Made by a program: the position numbers and the translations under genes. This document shows, in pieces, positions 1 to 11,401 of a stretch of 64,000 nt of DNA. Position 1 is the stretch's first letter; each line of letters begins with the position of its first letter. The notes beneath the pieces were generated by a model. The model was given only the letters and a program-made list of their open reading frames with translations. It did no database searches and was not told the origin of the DNA. The stretch covers positions 23,344,710 through 23,408,709 of the forward strand of contig LS997567.1 in the NCBI GenBank assembly GCA_000469685.2, in the 5' to 3' direction. This DNA comes from Haemonchus contortus (lineage: Eukaryota > Nematoda > Chromadorea > Rhabditida > Trichostrongylidae).

Positions 1-272
1 CATACATACATACATACATACATACATACATACATACATACATACATACATACATACATACATACATACATACATACATACATACATACATACATACATA
101 CATACATACATACATACATACATACATACATACATACATACATACATACATACATACATACATACATACATACATACATACATACATACATACATACATA
201 CATACATACATACATACATACATACATACATACATACATACATACAATACATACATACATACATACATACAT
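1..272. repeat. (CATA)n tetranucleotide microsatellite
   Basis: Uninterrupted CATA units run from the window start, with one missing base near 246, and continue to about 272. The array is cut by the window edge, so its full length is unknown. It ends directly against a dispersed repeat that begins TCCTACTTATATAA. Confidence 0.98.
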
Positions 273-640
273 CCTACTTATATAATCGGTAAGTGTGTCC
301 GTTGGTGTGTTTGTGTGTTTGGGTGTGCGTGTGTGTATGTGTGTGTGTGTCTGACCGGAAATTCATAACTCCTGTCCCCGTGAACCGAAAGCGTTCAAAC
401 TTGGTAGGAGTACAGGCGGCAGGATGGGAACACTTTTAGTGGGTGGCAGGACCAGACCCCGCCCATGGCGGGCAGAGTTTGAGCGAAAATTCATAACTTT
501 TGTCTCCGTGGACCTAGAACGTTCAAATTTGGTAGGAGTTATGGGAACAGGATGGGAACACTCACTGTAGGTGGCAGGAAGGCCACAGGGGCGGTGTTCG
601 CGCGAAAATTCCCAATTTGGCCATAGGGTGTTCATAGTAT
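272..640 (+). repeat. Dispersed repeat DR1 with Helitron-like 5' end
   Basis: The segment starts A|TCCTACTTATATAATCGG, runs through a TG-rich stretch (about 290-350), then has about two copies of a 120-140-bp unit. Each unit contains 'cataactcctgtccccgtg', a run about a gene-like 'gttcaaacttggtaggag', and 'aggatgggaacac'. Related copies lie at 15395-16312, 24121-24840 (inverted) and 37646-37860, and isolated ends at 28388 and 42168. All clear ends begin with TC after an A, which is what Helitron 5' ends do. I see no Rep/helicase protein, so the Helitron assignment is inference. The minus-strand open frame at 363-662 is not credible as a gene. Confidence 0.6.
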
Positions 641-659
641 TCCAATTGCACGAAAATTT

Positions 660-960
660 CACGGAGGTACGCTTCCTTAGCCCGTCTGTCCTTTTTTTCT
701 CTGAATAATCGCCTTTGTGATATTATACGATGTTCTTACCGGACACCGCGAAGGTGGCTTTCAGAAAAAATCACTTTCAATTCGGTGCTAATACTGAGGG
801 TGTAGGGCTTTCAAGGAAAATTAGAATCCGAAGTGTTATTTACGCATAGGTAATTTCTTACAGAAAAGAGGACCGGCCGGCAAAACCGGGCGACACCATA
901 AGGAGGAAAGCCCGGCGTTAGCCGGACGGCCCGACTGGTACATACATACACACCAAACTT
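660..960 (-). repeat. Dispersed repeat DR2, copy 1
   Basis: Read on the minus strand, this matches 23404-23665 on the plus strand: shared blocks are 'agtcgggccg.ccggctaacg', 'atgcgtaaataacacttcgg', 'ctacaccctcagtattag' and 'aaaggcgattattcag'. The two copies are clearly homologous but diverged. No coding capacity is recognised; short open frames here are shadows of a GC-rich block. Confidence 0.7.
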
Positions 961-2110
961 GTGGATTATATATAGTAAGGATTCCATCAACGCATTGCGT
1001 GAATAGAAACCCTGGAACCAGCAAATGTAACGAGTTCCTTTGCTTGGCAACAGCTGAATATCATATGGTCTTCTACAGAGATATAAATTTCAAACGACAA
1101 CAGTCTAGTCATCTTGAACAACACCTTATTATAGTTAATGTACCCCGAGTTCCATACTGAATCCACACCTTATATAAAGAATCCAGAACAAGAAGAAGAT
1201 GATGAACATAATTATAATCTTTCGCCGAACTCACTTTCGCCTCGGTTGAGGGATCCACGGAAAGCACAGTACATGCAAAACCAACCAGTACAAGAGTTAT
1301 CATGAGTACCTAAATACTTTCAGGATAAGTAAAATCTAGTGAATCAGCCATCTTTGTTACGGAAGATAGGTTGAACACATGCCTAGCACTACATAACAGC
1401 GATATGTACACAATATTTAGACATGAATATGGACGAACAATGAAAGGAAGAGAATGAGTATCCCCCATTCTACGAATGTGAACTCTCGTCCTAAGATCCG
1501 ATAAGATGCGCCCATCGACAGCTGATAATAAATCTACACGGTGTTCCGAAATAATGGGAGCACCAAATTCAGGAACTTCTAAGCCGGGAGTAGCTTGTTC
1601 GTTTCAAGTTGTTCGTTCGAGTTCACGTTTGTTCGTGTTCTTTGTTCGTTCGTCGTGTTCGTTGTTTGCTTCGTTTTCATCTGTTTGTGACACACCAAAA
1701 GCAAGACAACTGAACAGGAATTGACGAAATTACCGATGAAGCGGATTGTCAAACAGAGGCTTCGTTGCCATACCCATCGTGTGCAGAAATCTCGCTTCAT
1801 TACTGATCTCATCAGCCAATGTAGGTTTGGAAAATGCGTGAGGTTGCTTACTCACTCGAGTGGGGACACGTATACCTCCATTGTTTTCTTTGACGAGAAA
1901 ATTTTTAAAGCAATCCTCAACAAATGAAGCGGTGACGCTCTGGATAGAAATATTAGATAGTGCAATCCCTCACAAAAAAATGTTATATGAGCAGCTAAAC
2001 AAAGTTTATTTAGGGAGGCAATGATAAGACGCTGTTGGTTTAGCCGGTACTAGCGTGCAAATCCACAAAGACGTATCCTTAGAGAGCATACTGACAGACG
2101 TAATAAAAAA
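961..2110. other. Unassigned sequence
   Basis: Apart from the candidate exon at 1109-1303, I recognise no gene or repeat here. About 1600-1675 is low-complexity and GTTC-rich, which produces overlapping open frames on both strands that I do not regard as coding. Confidence 0.5.
1109..1303 (-). CDS. Possible first exon of a small secreted protein (uncertain)
   Basis: A 64-residue minus-strand frame begins with MITLVLVGFACTVLSV, which reads like a signal peptide: short hydrophobic core, then small residues and an acidic/polar mature start. A possible acceptor (TATTTAG) lies about six bases before the ATG. The hydrophobic stretch HHLLLVLDSLY follows, and no family is recognised. A usable donor after residue about 44 is weak (AAG|GTGTGG). 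No downstream exon is identified on the minus strand before 960, where a dispersed repeat begins. It may be a chance frame; the signal-peptide look is the only support. Confidence 0.22.
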   Translation of the reverse strand: MITLVLVGFACTVLSVDPSTEAKVSSAKDYNYVHHLLLVLDSLYKVWIQYGTRGTLTIIRCCSR

Positions 2111-2135
2111 AATTATCCTACTTCGCTTTTCGCAA

Positions 2136-2528
2136 GGCGGCGCTCCCGCTCGTAGAGCCGAACTCGTCCAAGAGTGGTGCCGACGCGAACTGCCTGACTT
2201 TTTTAGCCTGGAGGGATGGCCATAATGCTCTGCAGCTTAAGCCATTTGGTTCCTCCGTATGGTCCCTGATTAAAAGAGGACCTGTCAAGTTTGCGATCTC
2301 AGTTTCAAGTCCTTGGGAGCAAGGCTCAAGAACGGCCGGGAGGAAATTGAAGAGAGGTACCTGTGTGCAACATACGAGAAAATCAAGAACAAACCCTGAG
2401 CCTCTACTCCTGCCGATCGAGGATATTTCGAAGGGTGGCCGTAGCCTGAAGTTTCATCGTCATCCTCATCTTCGAAGCTTGAAATATATTGCAATGAATA
2501 GGCGCACATAATTTTGGGACACCCTGTA
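2136..2528 (+). pseudogene. Mariner-like transposase 3' relic with right TIR
   Basis: From 2136 the plus strand reads QGGAPARRAELVQEWCRREL followed by PDFFSLEGWP, the C-terminal catalytic region of a Tc1/mariner-superfamily transposase (family pattern QDGAPAH...LVQEW...WPPSSPDLNPLD). The catalytic Asp of the QDGAPAH-type motif is Gly here, the His is Arg, and the SPDLNPLDY block is destroyed by stops and shifts after WP. The element end is probably the 'ttttgggacaccctgta' at 2511-2528, a terminal sequence typical of many mariner-like elements. The N-terminal DNA-binding half and the left end are absent, so this is a dead 3' fragment. Confidence 0.72.
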
Positions 2529-2888
2529 GAACCACAAGAGCTGGCGGAGAGTAGAGCGTACCGCTCCCGTTCGGACAACGCTTATGACGGGAGACGGGGA
2601 TAGACAAACTCTCTTTAGGACAGTGATGGAAGTGAACTGCAGTATGCTTTTAGCGAAAAAAGAGATAAAACATGATTACTCAGGGAAAGCTCAAGAGTGA
2701 ACTACTTCTTTGTAACAGAGAAGTAAGAAAGATGCACTAATTCTGCGGTCGAAGAGTCAAGAGTACAATAGAATAGCAGGACTATGACGGTGAAGTTAAG
2801 AAACGATGTATATGAAAATAGTGGAGTGAACTAAAGAGACTAGAAGGAAAAAACAGCTGTTTCCACACCATTCAATCAAACTGCAAAC
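2529..2888. other. Unassigned sequence
   Basis: A-rich sequence between the mariner relic and the TIR element. No recognisable gene, repeat or structured RNA. Confidence 0.5.
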
Positions 2889-2891
2889 AAT

Positions 2892-5800
2892 GGCCCGTAT
2901 GCATAACGCCCGGGGTAGGGGAGGGAGAGGAAGTGTTTGTTTTCGCCGTGGGTCAGGTAAGTGACGCTGGAGCGCAGGATTTCGCGCCTACACTACCGTT
3001 TGGCCAGTGTTAGAATGGTATCCGAAGTTCGTGTTTTTCGATTAATTGAACCGGAATTTGGGAAGAGTGTAGATTTTTGCCTCAGGGAAGCTTTTTAACA
3101 AAGTGGAGGGGAGCTACAGCCTACGAAGGCTGAAGGAAGTAGCAGATGGAGTGATTGGAGGGTTGTGGAAACCTTGAACCGAGCATCCAGTTATCGCGCA
3201 CCCAAGTACAAAGTAACCTTAGTTAGATGCGCAAATTAAATATCACCGCGCTGCCCTCAGGTCTCAGGTAATTAAGTGTGTGAAAAAAAACAAATGAAGG
3301 GGACAAAAAGACAGTGAAGCGCCTAGAAAAATGCTTCGAATGAATAAAATTTGCACACCAGATAAACAGTTGATATTGTGGTTTCTAGATGTTAGTCATT
3401 AAATAACACTCGGTTTGGAGTTTGGCTATTCTCATCTTTTACAGGGTTTTCAGATATTTGGGGCTGAAAGCAGCGTCATCCCTCGTCAAAGAGGCCGCAA
3501 GAACCATATCACCACCAGTCCATTCAGGATTACTTATTCGATACGTGCCGCTTCTTCCACTCTTTAACCTTTACATTTCTGCGCCATCCTAATCTCGGGA
3601 TGCTCATACCTCGAGAATCCTGCACATACGCAACCTTCCTTTATGCACCCACCCCCAGCACCGCAACCCTCGGCTTAATCCCTCCTAAAATTTATTCCTT
3701 GTCACTAGCAATGATGTACATTTGGTAGATACTCTTTTCTCCAAGCCGCTGCATCGAAGCATTTCAGTCCGTTGCAGCGTCAATTTCAACCTTTACACGT
3801 GGTATACACATGATTCTTGTTCGAAAACTTTTTTGCTCTAAGCGCCGGGCTTTCTTACTATTGCTACCATATTACACCTTCAACACTGAATTTTTTATGC
3901 GCTCATGGAAGATGTGGACAACACAATGGACATGGACAACAAGTTTTCGCACCTAGGCGGGAAGTGGCCCTTCTGCGCGAAGGTTCGTAAACCGCTTCCC
4001 AAGGCAGGGCTCGTTAAAAAATTAAGAGCAAAGCGAGTAGAAGGTGCACAATTACAACTGCAATACCTGACAGCATTCATTTAGGATGAAAATTGAGAGC
4101 TATGAACAAAAGCGGAACATAAATAAATTAATATCACGCATAACAAGCGCCATGGCGCCACTCCACTCCCACGACGGGAATAGCAGGGTGAACAAAGAAT
4201 AAAATGCAGTACGATATGTAATAATATACAAAAACTACTCATTAGTTGTTCACAGAAATAATTCCAGTTTCCTTCTCAAATCACACCAGGATCGCGATGC
4301 AACATGCTCACGATAACTGGTGTAAATCTAGAAAGAAAACCTGCTTATCTGAAGATTAGAAGAACTTATACAACATAATCAGACAAACCCTACGTGCGAG
4401 CGGTTGCGTCGCGGTTTCGCGCTACAGCACGTTATTTTGGGGTGTCTTGGCACTGCGCGAAGGCCTTGATGACAGAATACTTCCTCTTTCATAACTGTGC
4501 TTATTGGCGAATGCGTAGTGCGTTTGAGAACATTATTTCAAGGTGAGTACTAGTTGTAGTAAATAATTTCCACTATCAATGAGCTGCTAAACTATAGTTT
4601 GGTAATGTATGCCTCTTTGCTGCATGTTTCCTCGTGCTTCTTCTAGAACCGTTGATGGGTAGTTACCCTACCCTAGGGAATGGCAAGTGAACACTGTTAT
4701 ATGTTTCTATTTCTATTGCAGGCCTCTGGGCTTGTGTTTCTTCTGAGATAACTGCCGAGTGATGACCTTTATTGAGTGAGTGAGTGTTGAAACCTGATTT
4801 GGAGGTATGCCGACGTCTGTACGATTGACTGACAAAGCTCATCCAATCGAAAGAAGCTATAGATGACGACATTTAAGCCATGGAGGGGTCTCAATAACAC
4901 GTTGTGTGTAATCGCCAGCGACTGTGCAGAAAACAGGGAAGCTGATTAGATGGAGAATGAAACAAAGGCAAGGCAGGAAGGCGTTAGGCGATCTCACTTA
5001 GGTGTGGAAACTTCATGATCACTGCGCTGCTCGCATATCGATATGCAGCAAGTCAGAATTATTGAATGAAGAGAATAACAGCAGTGAAAAACCAAAGCTT
5101 CGGTAAAAAAGTTAGGTTTCTCAGCAGAAAACTTCCCATTATCACTGCCAAGAGTGTTGATTTTGTAAAATATTCCGTTTGCTTTCGCATTTCACCTTTT
5201 ACCTGTGTACAAAAACAGAATTTCTGATCAACACAATTGGAACTTTTTCATTTCATAATTTTTCTCAAGATCCTTTACCTTCTTACTGTTGCCATTTTCT
5301 TCAGTTTCTTATCTTTCACCCGCTTGATAAAGATACGCAGACAGCACAATGAAAGTGTAGTCTTCACACCTAATCAAGATTGCTCTTCAATTGTACAGAA
5401 GTTGACATACTCCTAAATGAGGGTTCAACACTCTATCAGTGAAGGTTATTACTCTGCAGTTGTCCCCAGAAGAAACACAAACCAAGAAGCATGCAATAGA
5501 AAAAGAAACACATAGCAGTGTTCGCTAGCCATTCACTAGGTGAAGGTAACTACCCATCATTGGTCTTGGAAGAAGCATGAAAGAGGAAACATGCAGGAAA
5601 AGAGGCATACATTACCAAACTATAGCTTAGCAGCTCATTGATAGGGGAAATTACTTCCTACAACTAGTAATCACCTTAAAATAATGTTCTCGGCCGCACT
5701 ACGCATCCGCCAATAAGCAGAGTTATGAAAGAGGGAGTATGCTGTCATCAAGGCCTTCTCGCAGTGCCAAGACAAACCAAAATAACGTGCTGTAGCGCGA

Positions 5801-6302
5801 AACCGCAACGCAACCGCTCACACGTAGGGTTTGTCTGATTATGTTGTTTAAGTTCTTCTCTGAAGATTCGACTGCTTAATAGCAATGAATTCAACAATAT
5901 AAATAAATTTGTAGTTGGTTGCAGCAGTAGAATAAAATCAGAGCAATACTTGACGAATTCGGCAGTAGAAGTCAGAGGAATAAGCGCTCAGTCGAATAAT
6001 GTAGTGAATAGCAGAGTTGCGGTCTACATGACCATCGGCGCCCCAGCTCTATTCTAGGGGTAGATTCATCCCCCGGGGAGCCAATGGGGTCGGGCTTCTC
6101 TGAGCTCTCGCTAAGGTAAGGTCGCAGAGACAAACATCACATGATTACCAAGGGCTGTCATTCTTCACCTGTTTATAGGAAAATACTTAGCTATATTGCA
6201 ACTATCTTGACACAGAACAAAGGCAAAACCCCATTTGAACACTCGCGCCCTCGGCAAACATTTCCTCTCCCTCCCCTACCCCGGGCGTTATGCATACGGG
6301 CC
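2892..6302. mobile_element. 3.4-kb TIR DNA element, non-autonomous
   Basis: The ends are inverted copies of about 48 bp: GGCCCGTATGCATAACGCCC then GGGGTAGGGGAGGGAGAGGAA from 2892 inward, and the same sequence reversed ending at 6302, with only a few mismatches. The flanks offer AAT on both sides (2889-2891, 6303-6305), a possible 3-bp TSD. A 3-bp duplication would fit PIF/Harbinger or CACTA-type elements, but three bases can match by chance. I find no transposase inside. The interior includes a separate foldback structure at 4348-5872. Confidence 0.75.
4348..5872. repeat. Foldback element family FB, copy 1
   Basis: The left arm (4348 to about 5060) and right arm (about 5320-5872) are inverted copies. 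Shared blocks include 'acataatcagacaaaccct', 'gtagcgcgaaaccgc'-type sequence, 'taatgtatgcctcttt' and 'ggtagttacc'. The left arm carries about 150 bp not in the right (about 4835-4985). It includes the palindrome GCATATCGATATGC near 5034. The same family occurs at 17908-19965. No protein is encoded; the open frame at 4663-4872 lies within an arm. Confidence 0.8.
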
Positions 6303-6880
6303 AATATAAACATTGGAGTCCACGCTTGGGAGTTATGTATTTATGCACCCACTACACGAATTGTTTTAGTTGAGGTTCTGAACAAAAATAGGGTCTATTT
6401 GTCTGTCCTAAAAAACTGTTCGCCTAACGCGCTTGCGTCTGCCTATTTGTCTGACAGTCACGAAACTCGACACCAGAAGAAGCACCTAGAGATGCCGGAT
6501 CAATTCGGAATGGGTTGGACATATAGCAAGCTCAACAGAGCACATGTATGCTCAGCGATGCTCCGCCCACGGAGGGTGGGGCATGCACGCAAGCGAGCGG
6601 CGCCAGCAGCGGAAATTCTTAATTTGGTTTCATCACAGCCCAGATTCCGAGGAAAACGAGGAAAGGTGAGGGATGGGCCAACAACTGAAATGAATAAGAC
6701 CCACCAGTGGTGGGCGGAGCGTTCACGCAGGGGGTGGAACTTTTCACATTAAACCACAGCTCGATTCAGGACTGCGTAGAGGCCAAAAAGTGAAAGTAGT
6801 GAACAAGGCCCAATACCTACTTGCCATACGTAAACTTAGCGCTGCGCGCACTATGAACACAGCCTTGCCAGATTACGACC
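6303..6880 (+). repeat. Dispersed GC-rich repeat related to DR1
   Basis: About 6390-6740 contains 'tctgacagtcacgaaa', 'gctccgcccacggagggtgg' and 'cagtggtgggcggagcg', phrases that recur around 15420-15600. A long plus-strand frame spans 6141-6752 but crosses both the end of the TIR element and this repeat, so I treat it as spurious. Confidence 0.5.
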
Positions 6881-7975
6881 CTCGAGCTGTTACGCCAGCG
6901 TGAAATCACACGAGCTACGGGAAATTAACAATTAATGTTTGAGGTTGCGAGCTACGGAGAATAGTGATAAGGGAAGATATGATGCAGGGAAGAGTAATGT
7001 TTGAGGTTGTAAGCTACGGAGAATAGTGATAAGGGAAGATATGATGTCAAAGACGCTGCCGAGATGGGGAAATGCATTCGCAAAGACAGCCAGAGCTTCG
7101 CTAATTCAAGACTAAGGTGACTCCCCTTCCACGTTTTGACGGAACATGTACTGCATCATACTGAGGCAATGGGAAATGTTATACCAATCCTACTACCGAC
7201 TACCTACCGCCTTAGGCACACCGTATACATCATTCCTTTAATTCTCCCTCCCAAAATACGATATTCAACCATGTCGATGAAGAATTGTGCGGCACCCGGT
7301 TGTGATAGGATTAAGTGAGAACACTTGAACAGCCTTTCACAAGTCATCGTCAGAACACTGGCTGGGCTCTCTGAGCAGTACCTGTCGGTGCAAAGACCCA
7401 CGTCGTGGAAAATTAGTAAGACTGTGTTGCTGTATAAGAAGGGGATCAAGACGATATTGATGGCTCAACTGTAGCTCAATCTGCACACTGCAATTTAAAA
7501 AAATTTTCACATACTCCATTCTCAAAAGGAATGGCAGAATATTATAATATATGAATTACAGACAAGAGAGCAAATAGGGTTTTGGAGAGAGTCCAAGAAA
7601 GTATAATCGATCATATCAACACTGCCCCAAAACTCATTGAAGTGTAGCGAGAGTAAAGATTACTGTTATCTCTGACATTCATCAAACTGAAGAAGGCTTC
7701 AATACAGCTGAAACAGGAAGGCAACTAGGCTGCTCCTACTCAATATATAAAGGATATTTTGTCAGCTTTACAAAGGTTCACAAGGATTTCACCATTCTAC
7801 TACACTGTCGAAGTGAGGAGAGAGAATCGGCAGAGCGATACCGTTCCCTCCAAACTTTTCAGTGCCGCTCTCGAGAGCACTGTGCGTCATTTGGATTGGT
7901 AAGACATGGGAGTGAAGGTCAACATTCAGTTCCGTTTTGCAGAAACAATGGGCTAATAACACAGGACATCGAGCA
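6880..7975 (+). mobile_element. Degenerate RTE-type retrotransposon fragment
   Basis: Read against the better copy at 8017-10622, this segment matches the region from the end of the endonuclease linker (tacgccagcgtg...) through RT. Examples are 'atgaagaattgtgcggcacc' at about 7278 against 'atgaagaactgtacggcgcg' at 9321, and 'cgtcgtggaaaat' at about 7402. It lacks the endonuclease and most of the RT core, and is full of stops and shifts. A 62-bp partial tandem duplication ('gagctacggagaatagtgat') lies at about 6945-7050. It ends just before the start of the second RTE copy, so the two are arranged in tandem. Confidence 0.8.
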
Positions 7976-8016
7976 GGTGGAATGAATGTTGGCCAGGCCC
8001 GACGAGAAGGACTAAG

Positions 8017-8757
8017 ATGGCGATCTGTACTTTCAACGCACGGACGCTTGCATCGGAAGCGTGTATAGAATACCTGATGATGCAAGCTAGGAAGACCAAG
8101 TACGACGTCATCGGACTAACGAGACGAGAAGGCATCGCTCGCTGCGCGCTGTGTTTGAGACTGGAGAACTGTTCCTTGGATCATGCGACAGCAGAAGCGT
8201 CGGCGGCTTAGGTTTTCTCGTCAATGCGCACACCGCCATGCACATCGATTCTTACGAAAGCTCAGCAACCCGAATCGGACGTTTCCGATTAAGAAGATGC
8301 GGCTCAACCCCAGCTCTAACCATCTTCGTTGCCTACGCTTCAACATCAAGCTACGAAGAGGAGGAGTTGGAGGCGTTTTATATGGATCTGGAGAGGCTCT
8401 ACTGAGGAGACCACACTTTCTTCATGGTCATCGTAGGTGATTTTAAGGCCAAGATTGGCCCCAGAAGAACGGCTGAAGAGCCCCACATCGGGACTCACGG
8501 AATGGAATGAGCAGGGTGAAAGGCTGTCCGAGTTTATCATGTCGACCCACACCATCCATGATAACTCGCAATTCCAGAAGCCCTCTCATTTACGATGGAC
8601 ATGGGAGTCACCTGGTGGACAGTTCCGTAATGAAATAGACCACATCATCTTCAATCGGAGGTTTTGCCTGACTGACGTCGCTGTTGTTCCGAAGTTCTAC
8701 ACGAGATTAGACCATCGTCTCCTCCGCGCTAGATTCTGCTTCTCAGTGCGTGCGTAG
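8017..8757 (+). pseudogene. RTE endonuclease domain (EEP/APE-like), broken
   Basis: This domain nicks target DNA for target-primed reverse transcription. It starts MAICTFNARTLASEACIEYL and passes through KYDVIGLT, where family members have LTET; here the catalytic Glu is lost in a deletion/frameshift (LTRREG). A second frame carries LVNAHTAMHIDSYES and FVAYASTSSYEEEELEAFY. The third carries VGDFKAKIG (usual GDFNAK, so Asn to Lys), RNEIDHIIFNRRF and FYTRLDHRLL (usual SDH, so Ser to Leu). Three of the conserved catalytic positions are therefore altered. The start at 8017 is chosen because it is the usual RTE opening and is preceded by unrelated tandem RTE debris. Confidence 0.88.
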
Positions 8758-8828
8758 ATAGTTATGAAGTTTAGGAAACGAAGCCCCAAGACCTCCATCA
8801 CTTCGCTTCCTTTGGGAGCAAATGGTCC

Positions 8829-10622
8829 GTGATCGACAACATCGATGAAGAATACAATCGGCTTGTCGAACATCTTCACGATAGCGCTAGGAAAGCAGAG
8901 AGTTTACAAGGAATCAAGAGACGACTCCCCTCGAAGGCTCTCGAGCTGATACGCCAGCGTGGAATCGCGCGAGCTACAGGCAATCATCAACAGACGTCCG
9001 AACTCGCGAAGCTATGCAGAGAAGCGATAAAGGAAGATCTGAAAGAGAGAAGAGCAGCAGTTGTGGACGAAGCCGCCGAGGCTAGAAAGAGCATTCGCAA
9101 GGCCCGACGGAGCTTCGCCAATTACAAGACCAAGATGACGTCCCTTCGTCGTCCTGATGGAACCGTTACTGCATCCCGAAGGCAATGGAGAAGGTCATCT
9201 ACGACTCCTACCCAGATCTCTTCGACAGCCACGTCTACCTGCCTACCCACCATCTCGGGCAAGACGAATATATCGCTCCTTCGGTTCTCCTTTCCGAAAT
9301 GCGACATGCCATCACGTCGATGAAGAACTGTACGGCGCGCGGTTCCGATAGGATCAAATCAGAACATCTGAAGAGTCTTCCATCAGTCATCGTCAGAACT
9401 CTGGCTGGGCTCTTCACGCGGTACCTGCCGGAATGCAAAGTGCCCACGTCGTGGAAAACTAGCAAGATTGTGTTGCTGTATAAAAAGGGAGATCCAGACG
9501 ATATTGGCTACTATGGCCCAATCTGCCTGCTGTCTATAATCTACAAACTTTTCACTCGTGTCATTCTAAACAGGATTGGCAGAATATTACATGAAGGACA
9601 GCCATGCGAGCAAGCAGGGTTTCGGAGAGGGTTCAGCACAATCGATCATACCCTCACTCTTACAAGACTCACTGAAGTATCACGAGAGTACAAATGCCGT
9701 TATGTTGTACGTTTATCGATTTGAAGAAAGCCTACGACATCGTTGAGACAGAAGCGGTAAATGAAGCCCTGGGCAACCAGGGCGTTCCTACTCAATATAT
9801 AAGGATGCTTCGTGAGCTCTACGACAACTTCACGACCAGGATTTCACCATTCTACAAGAAAGTCATTATCAACGTGAAGAGAGGTGTCCGGCAGGGAAAT
9901 ACCATTTCGCCCAAATTTTTCAGTGCCGTTCTCGAGAATATAATGCGTCAGTCGGAATGGGAAGACTTGGGAGTGAAGGTCGACGTCCGCTACCTACATT
10001 TTAATCTGCTTTTCAGACGGCATCGTACTTATAACACCGAACATTGAGCAGGCGGAACGATGCTGGCCGAGTTTGACAGTGTTTGTGGAAATATCGGCTT
10101 GAGACTGAACTTAACGAAGACGATGTTCATGAAGAACGAATTGGTACCTGATGCTCCCTTCACGCTGAACGTAAAGAACATCTCCGAATGCTCTAGCTAT
10201 GTGAATCTAGGCCGGGAAGTCAACATTATGAAGGACCCAGCTCTGGAGCTGTGCAGGATACACGTCGCGTGGGGAGCATTTAGGAATGTCGAGGGAGTAG
10301 TGAAGAAGACAAAGAACATCCGGCTCCGCGCTCAACTTTTCGACACAGCTGTCCTTCCTGCTTTGACGTACGCCTCGGAGACTTGGGTTCTACGAAAGCA
10401 GGATGAGCATGCTGTCAGCGTTACTCAATGCGCTTTGGAAAGGACGACGCTCGGAATTTCCCTATACACGCAAGTGCAGAAGGGAATCCGGAGTTCCGAG
10501 CTAGGCATGCCGTTGATTACGCAAGGAGATCGAAGATCAGGTGGGCCGGGCACGTCATTATATAGTGATGGCTGCTGGACTAGGGCGGTTACAGAATGGA
10601 TCCCTCGGGATGTCAAGGGATA
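8829..10622 (+). pseudogene. RTE reverse transcriptase domain, broken
   Basis: Copies element RNA into DNA in active relatives. The linker SIRKARRSFANYKTKMTSLR (about 9090-9150) is followed by RT blocks in shifted frames: LKSLPSVIVRTLAGLFTRYL, SWKTSKIVLLYKKGD, YGPICLLSIIYKLFTRVILN, and FIDLKKAYDIVETEAVNEAL (motif A). The catalytic FADD block at about 10010 reads approximately FSDG after a frameshift, so the active site is lost. The thumb region continues from 10060 (MLAEFDSVCGNIGLRLNLTK) to VTEWIPRDVKG. At least four frame changes separate these parts. Confidence 0.9.
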
Positions 10623-11400
10623 GCTATTCATCTCAGCAATATCACATGCCATTTTAATCAACTCTTTTCGCTCATCGTCGCCAGTGCAAACCTTCTTAGC
10701 GGTGCGGAACATATTCCTAACAACCCCTCGCTTTATGTAAAAAGGATGAGCTGAGTGATAATGGACAATGATACCTTTATTGCTAGGCTTTCTGTATCAC
10801 TTCGTAATAATCTATCGCCGTGTAACCACACATGAATATTTAGGAATGGAAGCCAGTTTCCGGTCGGTTTTTCCCGAGTCAACTCAATGTGCTCCGATCG
10901 TGAGTTCAGCAGGTCAAACCACACATCTATTTCTTTCTGTGTCGCACAAACTATGAAGCAGTCGTCTATGTACCTGCAGTAAAGTAAGGGCAGGTATTCG
11001 TGTACAGGCGCTTCAATCATGGCCATAAATGCTATAGTTAAGACAGGTGCCAATCGTTATTCCACAGCTAAGCCTCTAGTCTGAACAAATATCTCCCCGA
11101 CCACTTGAAAATGTCGCAACTGAGGCACTCATTTGCAAGTGCCATCAGTTGGGATATAGAGAGCCCTCGTATATTTATATCGCTTTGGTGCTGACTAAGA
11201 AGCTCAATCACGGCTTCCATAGCAGACCCATTGCTGACATTTGTGTAAAGGGCTTCTACATCGAAGGACTCCATGACGCACGAACCACTGAGGTGCAGAT
11301 CGAAATCCCGAGTTACTGTGTTGGGAGGCTTCCCTCTATCTGACTGCGCTCGATCGATCTTAGAAATGGGCAAAAGTTTTCCAACTTCGCAGTCCATTTC
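10623..11400 (-). mobile_element. Penelope-like element fragment, inverted copy
   Basis: On the minus strand this carries the RT core of a Penelope-like element: MESFDVEALYTNVSNGSAME (motif A), then FKWSGRYLF, then YCRYIDDCFIVCATQKEIDV (catalytic YIDD), then MFRTAKKVCTGDDERKELIK. It corresponds to the middle of the plus-strand copy at 11401-13700 and is about 90% alike by eye. It is truncated at both ends, stopping at 10623 after EMNSY where it meets the RTE copy. Unlike its partner it keeps the Glu in FDVEALY, but shifts and missing ends make it non-functional. Confidence 0.88.
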
Positions 11401-11401
11401 T

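Larger units (their letters stand above)
8017..10622 (+). mobile_element. RTE-clade non-LTR retrotransposon, truncated and inactive
   Basis: An apurinic-type endonuclease is followed by reverse transcriptase in the order and wording of the RTE clade as found in strongylid nematodes. Coding is spread over at least six frames between 8017 and 10622, so the copy is dead. The 3' end is cut at WIPRDVKG (10622), where RTE proteins normally continue for roughly another 60-70 residues; a minus-strand Penelope-like copy begins at the next bases. There is no poly-A or 3' microsatellite tail because the true end is missing. Confidence 0.92.

Noticed and set aside
1..272. Telomeric repeat at the window start
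   Set aside because: The unit is CATA, not the nematode telomere unit TTAGGC.
6141..6752. A 203-residue plus-strand open frame
   Set aside because: It crosses the terminus of the 2892-6302 element into a dispersed repeat and has no recognisable domain.
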